In this document: piece after piece, positions 21,828 through 34,439 of the stretch
Layout: every line of letters starts with the position of its first letter
How positions within the stretch are numbered: position 1 is the first letter of the stretch
Origin: Saussurea involucrata
Lineage: Eukaryota; Streptophyta; Magnoliopsida; Asterales; Asteraceae
Direction: 5' to 3'
Assembly: GCA_033807775.1 (NCBI GenBank)
Contig: CM066314.1
Location: 95,830,929-95,894,928, forward strand
DNA: 64,000 nucleotides
The notes under the pieces: model-generated
What the model saw: the letters and a program-made list of their open reading frames with translations, nothing else
Database searches by the model: none
Told to the model about the DNA's origin: nothing
Position numbers and translations under genes: made by a program

Positions 21828-22372
21828 AAACTTTGATTTCCAATATCAGAGGATCCACTCTAACAATGATCTCAACTCATTTTGGTAGAAATATGGTTTG
21901 ATTTTGACCTTTTATTCATCTGTTACAAAACAGCCCTTGTTTTTTCTGTTATTTTCAGAGGATCCACTCTAACAATGATCTCAACAGAAGGCTACTCCAA
22001 AGAGAGAATTTTCAAAAAACTCAATCTAGCCTAGATAGGTCTTTTTGTAATAGAAAGTCTAATGCTAGGAAAGAATGTAATCATAAAGCCTCTGTGCCCA
22101 TGTTCAGTGTTTTTAATGAAAAGTTTAAGCAAATTTCTACACATATCGATTACTGTCATTGCTTTGAACTCATGTATCAACTGAATCAACATTTCTCCGG
22201 TCCTCACTGTTTCCTCTCAATACCCAAAGTAAAGAATGCGAAATTCAAGTGTAAGAAGAAACAAGATGGTTATTCGAAAGAAGTTAAAACCAAACCTAAG
22301 GATGCTAAGGCAACCTTAAAGCCCCCTAACAAAATTGGACCCATTTGGAAATGGGTACCTAAATCTCTCTGA
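21828..22372 (+). pseudogene. gag: Element B gag remnant
   Basis: Most of gag is gone. A ~27-bp stretch beginning gaggatccactctaacaatg occurs twice (about 21848 and 21958), which suggests a repeat-mediated rearrangement. The recognisable end (22094-22372) is Lys-rich and closes with GPIWKWVPKSL, the Copia Gag tail just before the protease. Confidence 0.7.
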
Positions 22373-22374
22373 TA

Positions 22375-24141
22375 ATGTTGCAGAAGCAGTATGTGCCGAT
22401 CTGGTACCTAGACTCCGGGTGCTCCAGGCACATGACTGGCGACAGAGGTTTACTATCCTCATATAAAGACAAACTTGGAGGAGGATCAGTAACCTTTGGA
22501 GATAACAAGAAGGGGTACATCAGAGGCTATGGAGTCATACTGAAAGAAGATATAATCGTGTGCAAAGTTGAATATGTGGATGGCCTCAAGCACAATCTTC
22601 TGAGTGTTAGCCAACTTTGCGACACATGTTTTGATGTTAAGTTTAAAAGAACTTACAGCTCACTGCTAGGGGAAGACACATAAGTAGAACTTATGCGGGC
22701 CAAAAGAAGAGGTGATATGTACCTCATGAACTTCAAGGCCAAGAACAAAGATGATAAACTCTGCCTTGTCTCATGCAAGAACGAAGAAGCTTGGTTGTGG
22801 CACAACAGGTTCTTCCATCTAAACTTCCATACTCTAGATAAACTGGTAAAACTTGATCTGGTAAAAGGTCTGCCTAATGTTAAATTTAACAAATACCATT
22901 TATGTTCTGCCTTTGAAATGGGAAAACTCAAAAGAGCTTCCCATAAAGGCAAGTCTGATGTGTCTTGCACTAGGCCTCTGTACATGCTTCATGTCGACCT
23001 CTGTGGTCCCATCGCTACACATAGCCTAGGTGGCAAGAAATATATGCTAGCGTTGGTCGATGAATTTTCAAGATATACATGGGTTGAATTTGTGCGAAAG
23101 AAGTTAGATGTGCCAAAACATCCTGATAAATCTAATGAAAAGAATCCATGTTCTTTATGAGTGCAAGATTCATAAGCTAAGAAGTGACAATGGAACATAA
23201 TTCAAAAACTTTGTCGTTGAAGCTTATCTTACAGAAGAAGGCATTTCACAAAACTTCTCTGCTGCATGCACCCCACAACAAAATGGCGTGGTCGAACACA
23301 AAAACCGAACGCTTGTGGAGGCTGCAAGAACCATGCTTACAGCATTAGGATTGCCTTTATCCTTCTGGGCAGAAGCTATTTCAACTGCATGCTTTACCCA
23401 TAATCAATCAACATTGGTGAAAAGACACATCAAGACACCATACCATTTGATCAACAAGAGGAAGCTAAATATCAAGTTCTTTCAAGTATTTGGATGCAAA
23501 TGCTTTGTCCTCAACGACAGAGAGACTCGAGAGAAGTTTGATGTTAAGGCAGATGAAGGCAAATTCATCGGCTACTCTGCCACCTCTAAAGCCTATAGAG
23601 TCTACGTTCTGCGGACCCGATCAATCTTGGAGAGTATTAATGATTCTTTTGACGACTCTTTCCAAAAGACTTCTGAGCAAGTCAGTTCAGAACTCGGGCT
23701 GAACAAAGAAACCTCTGGCATTTCCAATTCAAGAGAAGCAGAGATCAATCTGTTGTTTGAAGAAATGTTCAATGATGATGTTGATCCCTCTGCTGGAGCT
23801 ACCAGACCCTCAAATTCTTCACCCTCTTCCATTAATCATGCAGATGCAAGTATCGAGGGGAGCAAGCAGAGGATAATGTGAACAAGAACACCAGAACAGA
23901 GGCACTGGAAATACCAACCCCGGTGACAACAGAGGAATCAATACCAGAGGAGAATGAGGATTTTGTCTCAACATCCTCAGAGGATTCAGTACCAATGCTT
24001 ATTGAAATACCTCAAGCTGAAACTCCATGTACAAGCACAGAAGTACCATCAACAACAAGAGTTGTACCAGAACCATCGTGTGCAACGACAGAAGTTCAAC
24101 TCATTGATGCAAATGACCATCTCCCAAGGATTACCAAGTAG
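22375..24141 (+). pseudogene. pol: Element B protease and integrase
   Basis: Protease: WYLDSGCSRHMTGD near 22399. GAG-pre-integrase zinc site: WLWHNRFFH ... HLCSAF, where the last Cys of the C-x2-C is replaced by Phe. Integrase core: first Asp in LHVDLCGP, second in LRSDNGT near 23180, Glu in TPQQNGVVEHKNR near 23272. The tail runs FGCKCFVLND...KFIGYS and into an acidic Ser-rich linker. Stops or frame changes fall at about 22683, 23160, 23200 and 23881. Integrase would join the cDNA to the chromosome; this copy cannot be translated as one chain. Confidence 0.85.
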
Positions 24142-24159
24142 AAAAGAGCCATCCTCAGA

Positions 24160-25771
24160 GCCAAATCATTGACAGTCCTTCTGACAAAGTAAAGAACAGA
24201 TCAACCACTACTAATTTTTGTTTCTTTATAAACTTTATCAGTGTGATCGAACCTAAAAGAGTTTCTAAAGCCCTAGAAGATCCAAATTGGGTAGAAGCAA
24301 TTGAAGAAGAGCTTCTCCAATTTGAGAGAAACAAAGTGTGGACCCTAGTTCCTTTGCCAAGAGGGAAAAATGCAAAAGGGACTAAATGGGTCTTCAGTAA
24401 CAAGAAGGATGAGGATGGAGTGGTCATCGAGAAACAAGGCAAGACTGGTGGCTAAGGGATACTGTCAGGCAGAAGGGATAGAATACGATGAGACCTTTGC
24501 CCCTGTCGCATGGCTCGAAGCGATAAGAATCTTCTTAGTCTTCGCAGCCCACAACGGTTTTAAGGTTTATCAAATGGACGTCAAATCTGCCTTTCTAAAC
24601 GGACAGATTCATGAAGAAGTATATGTCCAACAACCACCAGGGTTCGAAAGTGCTAAGTACCCAAACCATGTCTACTACCTCGATAAGGCCCTGTATGGAC
24701 TTAAACAGGCTCCAAGAGCATGGTATGAACGCCTTTCTACCTTTCTCCTTGCTAATGAATTCGAAAGAGGTACTACTAATACAACTTTGTTCTATAAGAG
24801 AGAAGGTGAAGAGATTTTGCTTATGCTATGTGGATGACATTATCTTTGGCTTTACTAATGCAAAATATTGCACTGATTTTGAAACACTCATGCAGAGCGA
24901 GTTTGAAATGCGTAGGATGGGAGAATTAAACTTCTTCCTATGACTCCAAGTCAAACAGTCATCAGAGGGAATTTTTATAAACCAATCAAAATATGTTTCT
25001 GACATACTTTCCAAATTCAAACTCTTTGATGCCTCTGTCATGAAGACCCCCAAGGCCACTGGATGTAAATTTCACTCAGATCTAGAAGGAAAATCTGTTG
25101 AGTGCAATCTCTACAGAGGCATGATCGGGTATCTTTTATACTTAACTGCAAGTAGGCCAGATATAATGTATGCCACATGTCTCTATGTAAGATATCAATC
25201 TAACCATAAAGAATCCCACCTATTTGCTGTCAAGAGAATCTTTAGATACCTCAAAGGAACCAAAAATCTTGGTCTTTGGTATCCAAAGAACTCTGGCTTT
25301 AATCTTATGGCTTATACAGATTCAGATTACAGAGGATGCAAGATGGACAGGAAGAGTACCTCTGGGAGTTGTCAATTCCTAAGTGTTAAATTAGTAAGAT
25401 GGACTTCTAAGAAGCAGAATTGCGTGTCAACATCCACAGCAGAAGCAGAATATGTTGCTGCTGCTAGCTGTTGGTCTCAAATTCTATGGATGAGAACTCA
25501 GCTAAAAGACTATGGTCTAGACATCTACAAGATTCCAATCCTCTGTGACTCCAAAAGTGCCATAGCAATCTCTGCCAACCCTGTGCAGCACTCTAAGACA
25601 AAGCACATAGATATCCGATACCACTTTTTAAAGCATCATGTTGAACAGGGCACCATAGAGATGTACTTTTTGTCCATGGAAAATCAGCTTGCAAACTTAT
25701 TCACTAAGGCACTTGATGAGAAAAGATTCCTTTTCTTGGTGGGTAAGTTAGGTATGCTAAACATGAGCTGA
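24160..25771 (+). pseudogene. pol: Element B reverse transcriptase and RNase H
   Basis: The RT starts near 24243 (IEPKRVSKALEDPNW). It continues with KARLVAKGYCQAEGIEYDETFAPVA, VYQMDVKSAFLNG, YGLKQAPRAWYERL and YVDDIIFG. RNase H has AYTDSDYRGC, DRKSTSGSCQFL, STAEAEYVAA and ILCDSKSAIAIS, ending at 25771 with GKLGMLNMS. Frame changes near 24440 and 24830 and a TGA near 24943 inactivate it. RT-RH end and ORF3 position match element D. Confidence 0.88.
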
Positions 25772-26815
25772 TCCCTCTGTAAGTAAGACTAAATCCTCTT
25801 GTATATTTGTATATATTTCAATCTTTCAGTATGTAAATTCTTGATCGTCAAAAGTTCAATTCCCAACAGAGCTTCTATGGAATAGCTTAGAGCTTCCGTC
25901 TACTTTCACAGAACCTCTGATGAGTTTGACCTATGTTTTATGCTCTACTTTTCATCATATGATCCAAGCATAGGTCAAGGGGGAGTAGAAGGAGACCTTG
26001 TAATGACCTACAGAGGGTAGTCATTCAAGGTGGAGGCAAAAGGGGACATTTGATCGGACAAACCCACATAAGTTATAGATCATGTTGAACAAAGGAGAAT
26101 CTAAGAGTAAATTCCTCACACAAATCCTCTTTCCAAAACATTTTTCTAGGACACCAATTTCAAAATATGTCCTAGAAACACAGTTTAAAACAATCAAAAC
26201 TTTGAATGATCAAAAGTTTTATGAGTTGTCCACAATTAGAAATTTTCAGTCATAGAGCCTCTGCTGAGCTCAACAGAGCCTCTGTAACTGAAAATCTTTT
26301 ACTGATACTCTATCGATCACTTCAATTGTTTTGTACAAATGTTTTGGTAAAGGTGCAAGAACAGAGATATTGGAAGACGGTCTCAGATCATAGAGCTCAT
26401 TCCACCACAGAGCTTTTGTTGATTCTGTCACGTGTTTTAAAGGGTTATGTGGTGCGGGTTATTTAGCAAAGTGACAGTCATTCGGATATAGAGACTCCCA
26501 CGCGATGAGAATTATTGGGTGCCCCATGACATCTCATCGTGCACCCCACCTCTGACGTGGCACGTTTCTATTGGACGTGTCAGTCAAACGAGGGTAATGA
26601 AGCGTTGAGCATAGCTGTATACTCGAGTGCGGACCCCAAATTCTATTGAATTCACTTTTACTGTTCAAATTCTATCCGATTTTAACCCCCCTATAAAACC
26701 CCCATTTACCCTTCTTTATTTTTTACGAATCTCTCTCTCACTATTTACTCCGGCGAAACCTTGCAAGAACCTGCAACTTCCTCATTTTCTACTCCTTTCT
26801 TTCAAGAAACCTCCA
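25772..26815 (+). other. Spacer between pol and ORF3 of element B
   Basis: Non-coding, with several cagagcctctg-like words and a PPT-like tract (tcaagggggagtagaagg, 25976-25994) after the pol end. The ORF3 position that has ATG in C and D is ATA here (26816-26818). Confidence 0.7.
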
Positions 26816-29800
26816 ATAGCAACCACCAACACTCCGGTGAACTCTCCTGCTCTTTCCGAGCACTCACAGCATCCTTCAATAGCCAGAGACGACGATGAAC
26901 AGGACAATCGTGCCAACTCCATTGAGTTTGCTCTGACCTCACACCTGCAAAACTTATTGGAAAACAAAATGTTTGAGAAATCACTGCCCCTAAAGCCAAA
27001 TAACCACTACGTAGTGATTTCTAGATCTGCTTTTGGGGATGAACAAGCTGTTCTAACGAATATCCTGGAAAACCACCCACTAAGAACACTGTTGAGCAAG
27101 AACATTACAAGGATACCTGCCTGATACCTGAACCAGTTCTGACAGAGCTGTTACTTCAACTCTGAAACGAACACCATAAATGGGTATGTGTCCAAGCCTG
27201 ATAACTAAGAAAATATAAACACAGGCTTCAACAGAACCATTCTCTCCATCGCATTTGATCTTCCCACTAGAGGCCTGCTAGGAATAAAGAGATATATGGA
27301 AGAACACTCTGACACCGAGCTCTGTTCTTTCACAGAGATCTTGGGATACAACACCCCCTTGGCCAAACGAAATGACTTCAGAAGAAACAGGTTCCCTCCT
27401 CTGTGGAATACCCTCTTCTCCATACTCAACAGATGCCTCACTGGCAAAGTGGGGAGCCCAGACCAGAGCTCCCACCAAATCCTCTCAATCATGTGTGGAA
27501 TATACTATGATTTACCCATGGATTATGCTGCTCTGATGATGCAGGAACTGGTCGCAACCATCAAGCATAGACAATCCACACAGAGGGCAAAGGGCAACAA
27601 AGGTCAACTTCCAGCTCTACAATTTCAACGAACCATCGGAGTTCTGATAGAACCTCTACTGATAGCCGAACAATTGCCAATGGAATGAGATGTAGTGAAA
27701 ACCTATCCAATGGTAAAGAACGTCCCGACCAAACATGCTGAAGGCTACAGGTTCTGTAGACCTCTGTCGAAAAATATCTTGACATATGCTACAGATATAG
27801 ACCTTAACAGAGCGTATATACGTGCACACAGGACTCCCGCAAACGAGCCCTATGACCCCCCCCATCCCCGTCTAGGATCCCCATTAGGATCTGAGGTAGT
27901 GGAAAGACTAAGTGAGGATGATTGGGCTGTGGCTCTAGAGAAGCACAAACAAAAGATGGAAAGGGTAAGGCTTACCAGAGCTAGGTCAGGTGCAAAGACT
28001 TCAACCGCCCCACCAAGTACCACAAAGCAAACCCCAAAACCAAAGAAGGCTTCCAAAGCCAAGGCAACAAAAGAAGGTACCTCTGCCAGCGCAGAACAAA
28101 CCCAACAACAACCCCTCGAACATACTGTGGTAGCATCTTCTGCCCCCTCTCTTCAGAAGGAGAAAAAAAAGAGGAAGTCCAAAACCTCTGAGGAAGGGGC
28201 CCCCAAACCAAAGAAACGCAAGAAAACAAAGAATCCTAAATCCCTTCTGCAGAGCATCGCAGAGGAAGTAGAAGCAGCAGAAGCAATAACTGACCAACCT
28301 CTTCAATCCCCTACCCCTTTACGCTTCACAAAAACCAACATGGAAAGCACAGCAGAACCTAACGATTTTGCCTCTTCCCTAGAGCGCGAAGACATAGCCA
28401 ATACCTTGGACACCTCTGGATGGGTAGCAGTAGCCATCCCTGAGTTCAACCATACAACAACCCCAACTTTTATGGTAGCTGATGTTGACTCTGACCTAGA
28501 GGCAAATGACAGAACTCCTACTAGAAACCAGGCAGACACCCCAGAGGGCCCAATCAACTCAGACCTGTTTGCCTCTCCTCCAAGCTATGACCCAGAGCTT
28601 GAGCACACAGAGGAGATGATGGAAGCAGAAGACACCTGGGTAGAGATCGAATCCAAGATAGAAACCCCTTTAGTCTTGGGATGCCTGACAGAGGAAGAGA
28701 GTAGGAAAGATGCCGAAGAAATTAGAGGCACACATCCATCACCCCTCCCAGTGCAACCCACATTTATAACTCTGCTAGTCTAGTGGCCGAAAGAGTTATT
28801 GAACAAGAGCAGCATAACTCGATCCTATCCCCATCCAACCGGGCAGAGGAACCTTTTTCCTCCTCTGTACCACTCACAACTGGGGAAACCACACAGAGGG
28901 AGTCCTCCCAAAAGGACTCTCCTCTCATTCGTGATCCATAGCAGTAATCCCTACTGAGGAATTTGTTTCCTCAGACACGCACCCACAACTAGAATCCAAA
29001 CTCTCTTCAGAGGAACTTAGAGTGCACAACGACGAATGGACTCTAGACAAGTCCCCTAGTTAACTCAAGGATACTTCTGTCCCCACTTCTAGAGTGGCTC
29101 TGAACAAGGTCCTTGACAGAACTTCTGTAGAGTTTGAGGCCTTAAAAACCTCTGCTCGAGTATCAGAAGGAAGTCCTTCCATTCTCAACGCAAAAACAGG
29201 AACGAAAGAAGGCGTCTCAAGAATAGAGACTCACTCTTGTGATAGATTTGTTCACCCAGAGGTTACCCATGGCTTATACGTCGCAAAGGATGAATTCCAA
29301 ACCCTTGTCACCTCTATGACTACTTCCTTGACAAAGTTGCAAAGCTCTGTCAAAGCTCTTGCAGAATCTACGCAGAAGGCACTGAATGATCTAACCACCA
29401 AAGTTGAAACCCTTTCAACATAGGTGAGGAATACTAACGCCCTACTGAAGAAAGATACGAGCGGCTCTACGCCACAAACCTCTGCACAAGAAACAACCTC
29501 CACCTCTGCCATGGAAACATATATTGCCCATCTGGCCAAACAGCTGAAGAAGGCATGAAAAGTGGCCAAATCTCTGACTACTCAGACTCCTGCAACCCCA
29601 ACCACAACCACAGAAGATCTACACAAGGCCTTAGAAAGGGTTTAAGAGCAGACCACAGAGAAGACTTAAGCCGTGAAGCCTTTCGACTACATGACCAGAG
29701 CTCAGCTGACTGATCTAGGCCCGGGTATTCTAAACCAAATGACAGAGTTTATCAAGGCCTTCACCACTGCAAACGCCAATTACGTAAAGAAATTCTAGAG

Positions 29801-31762
29801 CAACATGGGTAAGCTGCGATTCAACTCAGAAGCAGAGGTTGCATACCTGCTTGGTATCTATGACGACCTCTGCGCGAGAATGCTCGCTGCAGGGGCAAGC
29901 CAGCCAAAGAAGAAATCTGTGTCATGCCAAGCAGAAGGGAAGTCATACAAAGGGAAGCAGGATAATTCTGATAGCGATTCAGATGGGCCATCAGATCATC
30001 CTTAGGGGGAGAAGCAGAGAAGAGCCAGCAGAGCTATCTTACCCAAACCACTTGCAGTCAAACCTCTGGCTCAAGTACCCATACAAACCCAATCACCCAA
30101 CAAATCACAAGAGTAGAAGACCACAGAGGAAATACCCACCTATGTGGAAACAAATCAACCAGCAGAAGACTTGCCCTCACCCACACCGAAGACTACGATA
30201 GAACAAATCCAGATTCTTTCATCTACTTCTGAAGAAGACCTGCCCTCACCAACTACAAAGCCAAGAGAAGAGGAAACCAAACTGCCATCTCCCACACCAA
30301 CAACAGAAGAACAATCCAAACCCACACCCAAAGAAGATCAACCCAAACCAAAACCCATAACAAAAACCATAGCTCGTAAACAAAGAAAATACCTGAGCAA
30401 ACCTAAACCCACAACATAAGAGATAGTGCAACAACTTCAAATGAAACAAATATAGAGGGACAAGTTCATAGCTTTTAAGAAATAACACACAACATCTGCT
30501 GCAGTCCTCAATGTAGTGAAATCTCTATTTCAAGAAGGTACAACGGAAGATCCTACACCAATCAAACACGCAGAAGACCCCCAACCAAAACAACAGAAGA
30601 TTCTTCAACCCAACCACCATCTAAACCAACAGAGGCAACCCTACCAAAACTAACAGAGGCAACCCAACCCAAATCAACAGAAGCAACTGAGCCTAAGGCG
30701 AAGGACAAGGGAAAGTCCATACCTACAGAGGAACCAAAGCCCAAGAAACCAAAACCTCACGTCGCAGAGAAGCTGCTAAAAAGCTCTTTCGATGCATTCA
30801 TAACTCCTAAACCATAAGAGGAAGACTGGGCTTATGGAATTCCTCTGTCAACAAAACATGTCCTATATCCCAAAGCAAAACCAACTGATGACAGAGTGGC
30901 TAAAGTGATCAGAGACTTGGAGGTTCTGCGCAATCCCATGCCTCTACCCTCTGTGCCTCAACGCGAAATGAAAGAGGTGGTGTACAAGTACCTTTATCGC
31001 AGAGCCATAAATGACCCTCTGCCACCTCCCACTCTGAGACGCGACTTCATTGATCAAATAAGGGAAAACTTCTTCAAAGATAAAGCCAAACCTGTCAAAG
31101 ATGTCTTATCTGACTCCAAAATCACTCAAGTCTTAAGCCTCAAGCTCTCGCACACCAAATGCCGAAATTTCTGGTACCACCTCTATCATGTCAAGAGGGC
31201 AGATAGATCAGAGACAAAATTCTCTGATGCAGATTTAAGAAACCTCAGCCCCTATGATTTACCTGAACTACTCAGCTGGACCAGAAAGACCTACAACGAG
31301 AGACTTGAACGCAGAATTGCCTACGAAGAGATCAAGAAGGCAATGAGGGAAAAGCTCCTACTCTACAGCATGATAGACTTCCAAGTAGCACTTGACCTTG
31401 GAGTAAGAAAAATCAGTCTCCTACCTCCAGATGATCACTGTCCCTCCTCTGCTGACATTAAACAGAACACCATCATCAGCAACCCAAAGGTTGGATATGT
31501 TTTCCTTGACCCTTAAGGAAAAATGAAGCTGTTTTTGGAGATTGATTGCCAGAAGTATGCAACGAAGACGTTTCTCGAGTGTATGACCAATCTCATGAAC
31601 AACAGAGGATCGTAATTCATGAACCTAATCTTTGCAAATAGGCTGATTCAGGTCATTAACTCGGTCATTAGCTTCAGAGACCTCTGCGCCTCCATGTACC
31701 GAGAACTTGAGGATGGAGGACTCACCAAGCCGATCAATGATTTCCCAAACGCAAGAATCTGA
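26816..31762 (+). pseudogene. ORF3 of element B (function unknown)
   Basis: Same protein as in C and D. Its conserved N-terminal domain contains LPTRGLLGIKRYMEE, ELCSFTEILGYNTPL, PPLWNTLFSILNRCLTGKVG and LPALQFQRTIGVL. This resembles a domain catalogued in databases as a putative plant transposon protein, from memory. It is followed by a Lys-rich stretch (about 27960-28240), an acidic low-complexity middle, YMTRAQLTDLG, and a C-terminal part with DLPELLSWTRKTYNER, KAMREKLLLYSMIDFQ and DCQKYAT. The start codon is mutated to ATA, many stops occur, and there are frame changes between about 28780 and 30900. I see no signal peptide or membrane segment. Confidence 0.75.
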
Positions 31763-31943
31763 CCTCTGCAACTATCTTACTTTTGTTTACTTTTCATGTT
31801 CTATACTTCAATTTAAACAAATGTAAATGCCTCTGGGATAATAGTGAATGAAAAGTTACTTTCTTACAGAGGTCAAATGTTTCACCTCTTACTCTCCTTA
31901 GCCTAAGAAATCATGCAACTTTTATTTTTTTTATTTTTCTATA

Positions 31944-31956
31944 CTTAGGGGGAGAT
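31944..31956 (+). other. Polypurine tract of element B
   Basis: cttagggggagat directly precedes the right LTR, which starts tcttagctcc (TG mutated to TC). Confidence 0.88.
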
Positions 31957-32673
31957 TCTTAGCTCCAACTTCGGTTGCAAGAAGTATTGAAAAATAGGCT
32001 AAGAGAAGACACTGACATAAGCCTCTGTCGAACACCAAGAACCAGAACCTTTACTAGTCATCAACCAGAAGACCATCAGACTCTATCACCCTTGACATAG
32101 CCTCTGTGGTATGAAGACTTGGAAGACAAAGGTTGGAGATCAAAGACAAGGACAAGTGTGCCTCTCACGTGACTCTGTTGTACAAAGATCCTGAAGATCA
32201 ATAGTACAAGGTGTGCCCTGCCATTTTCCACGTGTCATCTTCTGAAGGGTCGCAGCTTTTGCAGAAGGCGGCGCACTACATCAACGTGTACCAGATTCAG
32301 TCTCACGATCTTGTCTCTTGTACCCTTGTACTTCTTGTCTACTGTTTGTCCCCTGTAGACTAGTATAAATAGAAGGCTTCTACCAGACCTTTTCTTGTAA
32401 CAATTGCACATTACAGACACACTAGTTTAGAGCTTATTTTCTGTAACACACATACCTTACGGTGTTCTTGGTGTTCTTGAAGAATCAAATAGAGATGAAT
32501 TGTTGAGCTACATTCTTGTTATTTACAGCTTAATTTCTATATTTCTGTGTGTAATCTACCATCTCTATCAACCAAACTGCTTATAAAAACGCTTCCGCAT
32601 CTACACGATTTATACTCTGTTTTAAGCTTTTGTGGTTGATATATCATTGTTGAGTCTTAAAGTGAGATCAACA
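31957..32673 (+). repeat. 3' LTR of element B
   Basis: It carries the full 5' end missing from the left copy and ends ...gagatcaaca. TATA region (agtataaatag) near 32362. It is followed by TSD gttac at 32674-32678. Confidence 0.9.
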
Positions 32674-32678
32674 GTTAC

Positions 32679-32909
32679 CACTTATGTTTATTTACCATTC
32701 GAATTCATTATGGATCATGAAAACCATTAATTAGATGGAATGAATAATTGAATAATTGTATAATTGATAGGGGTCCTGTGTCACTAAAGATGCAAGTGAC
32801 TATATTGATTTGCGTTAGTAATTCTACCTAATCACGGTTAATTAATAAATCAACAAATTGGCCAAATATTCGTACAAGACATAAATAGGTATACGGCCAA
32901 GTGGGAGAA
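32679..32909 (+). other. Copia A 3' untranslated region, right part, with PPT
   Basis: AT-rich non-coding DNA that continues Copia A after element B and ends in the PPT ccaagtgggagaa (about 32897-32909). No ORF of note. Confidence 0.75.
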
Positions 32910-33122
32910 TGTTAGACTAATTAATGTTTAATGTTAGACTAATTATTATGTCCTAACCTATTTTATGCATTATGATTATTGTTGATTTAATATAAATATT
33001 TATTAAGTAAGTTACAAGACTCTTGAGAAGACTCTTGATTAATCACCATAATGAAGTAAGCCTCATGCTTAATCCATATATTGTGAATTACATGATTACG
33101 ATCCACATGTTTTAGACTAACA
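32910..33122 (+). repeat. 3' LTR of Copia A (213 bp, internally shortened)
   Basis: It starts tgttagactaatt and ends ...gactaaca. Its last ~90 bp match 4613-4702. About 170 bp present in the 5' LTR are absent before cctcatgctt. The Ulp1-like exon resumes at 33123. Confidence 0.85.
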
Positions 33123-33207
33123 ACGTTGTCTATAACAAGAAGTTGTGGGATCTTGAAGTTGTAAACAAATAGAAAGTAATGGATTGATTGTATGAATGGA
33201 AAGAATA
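33123..33207 (-). pseudogene. Ulp1-like protease gene, exon with part of catalytic domain (cut by Copia A)
   Basis: Minus-strand reading gives LFFPFIQSIHYFLFVYN followed by ...LVIDNV. This is the hydrophobic strand, His and following strand typical of plant Ulp1-like (peptidase C48) proteases; the candidate catalytic His is in SIHYF. The upstream splice acceptor aacaag lies at 33208-33213. The exon is cut at 33122/33123 by Copia A, so the catalytic Asp/Gln/Cys part should lie left of the window. Ulp1 enzymes cleave SUMO-type conjugates; plant transposons also carry relatives. Assignment comes from recalled family patterns. Confidence 0.75.
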
Positions 33208-33283
33208 CTTGTTTTCATTATAAAAAATGCAAAATCATTAAAGTTTCACTCAAATTTGTATATTGTGTATATATTTTAGATAC
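33208..33283 (-). other. Intron of Ulp1-like gene
   Basis: AT-rich, 76 bp, GT...AG on the minus strand. Confidence 0.6.
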
Positions 33284-33407
33284 GTACCAAATCATATTCC
33301 CTCAAGTTTGTCAAATTTTCATTATTCTTTAATGCATCTCTTATGTTTGATTTGAAGATCTCAAAACTTTCTTCTAGAGTGCTTTCTTTCATCAATACTC
33401 CATCCGG
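33284..33407 (-). pseudogene. Ulp1-like protease gene, internal exon
   Basis: Minus-strand exon begins after acceptor cttacctag and reads PDGVLMKESTLEESFEIF then ...LREYDLV. It ends before a gtatct donor, and joining to 33207 keeps the frame. It fits the linker before the Ulp1 catalytic core. The intron to the 5' exon at 55766 contains element E. Confidence 0.75.
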
Positions 33408-33441
33408 CTAGGTAAGCAAAGTAATTTTATGTGAATGTTTC
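33408..33441 (-). other. Intron of Ulp1-like gene, 3' part, with TSD of element E
   Basis: It contains the acceptor and the TSD gtttc (33437-33441), matching 55436-55440. The intron continues at 55441-55765. Confidence 0.75.
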
Positions 33442-33720
33442 TGTTAATCCCAAATCTAGTGAGAGATTGAAAGTGTAAATCAAGATCTAGAAAGAGAAAA
33501 CAATCATAGTCATCCATATATTCTTTAGAGAGTTACAAGATTGTCTTACACGGAAAGTTACAAGTATACAAAAGGTTACACTAAACAAGTACACACTAAG
33601 CCTATTTATACCTACAAGGTTACAAGGCATAAAGGCTTGACAAGCTTGACTTTCACTACTATGACTATTACAATGCATTGACTTTACAGTAAATCTTGAA
33701 TACAATATAATGTCCTAACA
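33442..33720 (-). repeat. 3' LTR of element E
   Basis: Plus-strand tgttaatccc... to ...tgtcctaaca; minus-strand TATA (tataaata) at about 33603-33610. The adjacent minus-strand PPT is ccaaagggggagaa at 33721-33734. Confidence 0.92.
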
Positions 33721-34439
33721 TTCTCCCCCTTTGGATTCAAGATTTAACAAAAATATAACAGCAGTCTTCAGTTGTTTTCTTCAAAACTTTAACTTTGGCT
33801 GCTTTAAACATTGAAGCTCTGACCATCTTCAAACGTAGAAAAAATCTTCGTCTTACTCTTTGTAAAGTCAATCTTCTTGAATAAAACTTCACCAAATTGT
33901 CATCAAGTCTTGAACATGAAATTCAGATCTTTGCAACTTAAACTTTTCGCAACCAACTGGATTTCACAGAAACTTTTCGCAACCAACTAGATAAATAAAG
34001 AAACCTTTCGTAGACTGAACCTTGCGAAAACTCACAATCAACACCATGCAAAAACCATTCTTTACGCAACCAATCGAATGCGAAAACCATTCTATTCATA
34101 GATAGCCTCTGCAAAAATCATAACTTTTCACAGTCTTCTTTGGGCGAAAACTCTACTTTTCGTATCTTTGGTTATGCGAAAACTAACTTCTCGCAATCTC
34201 CTTTGTGCGGAAACTTTGTAGACAATTGTAGTACAAGGACAAACTTTTCGCAATCAATTCCTTGCGAAAACTAAACTTCTCATAGACAACACATGCGAAA
34301 ACTATAACTTTTCGCAAGCTTCACAATGCAACAACTTTGAATGATATGCGAAAACTTTGAATTTCTTGAACTTTGTTACGAAAACTTTGAATGACTGATT
34401 GAACTTTGTATCTTCATCTCTTTGACCTTGAATTGTCTT
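33721..34439 (-). other. 3' region of element E with TGCGAAAAC repeats
   Basis: Non-coding. Words tgcgaaaac and ttttcgca alternate many times between 33940 and 34390, so both strands carry them. The same motif fills the element's leader at 54230-54730. Confidence 0.8.

Larger units (their letters stand above)
21081..32673 (+). mobile_element. Sirevirus-like Copia element B with ORF3
   Basis: LTRs lie at 21081-21813 and 31957-32673. Between them are PBS, a mostly deleted gag, protease, integrase, RT, RNase H, a spacer and the long ORF3 before the PPT. Length is 11.6 kb. Order PR-IN-RT-RH is Copia. The extra ORF after pol and several PPT-like tracts point to the Sirevirus (Maximus) group by inference. 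Multiple stops and frameshifts make it inactive. It lies in Copia A's 3' UTR. Confidence 0.87.
4465..33122 (+). mobile_element. Copia element A, host of nested elements H, I and B
   Basis: Order on the plus strand: partial 5' LTR, PBS, leader, gag (split by H), protease, a deletion removing integrase, RT and RNase H, 3' UTR (split by B), PPT and 3' LTR. With H and B removed, the element is about 5.4 kb. Its right end interrupts an exon of the Ulp1-like gene at 33122/33123. Lesions include the integrase deletion, an altered RT motif and in-frame stops, so it is not autonomous. Confidence 0.88.

Noticed and set aside
33123..33441. Region as empty intergenic spacer
   Set aside because: At first it seemed only a gap between A and E, but splice borders and in-frame joins to 55766-55940 show Ulp1-like exons.
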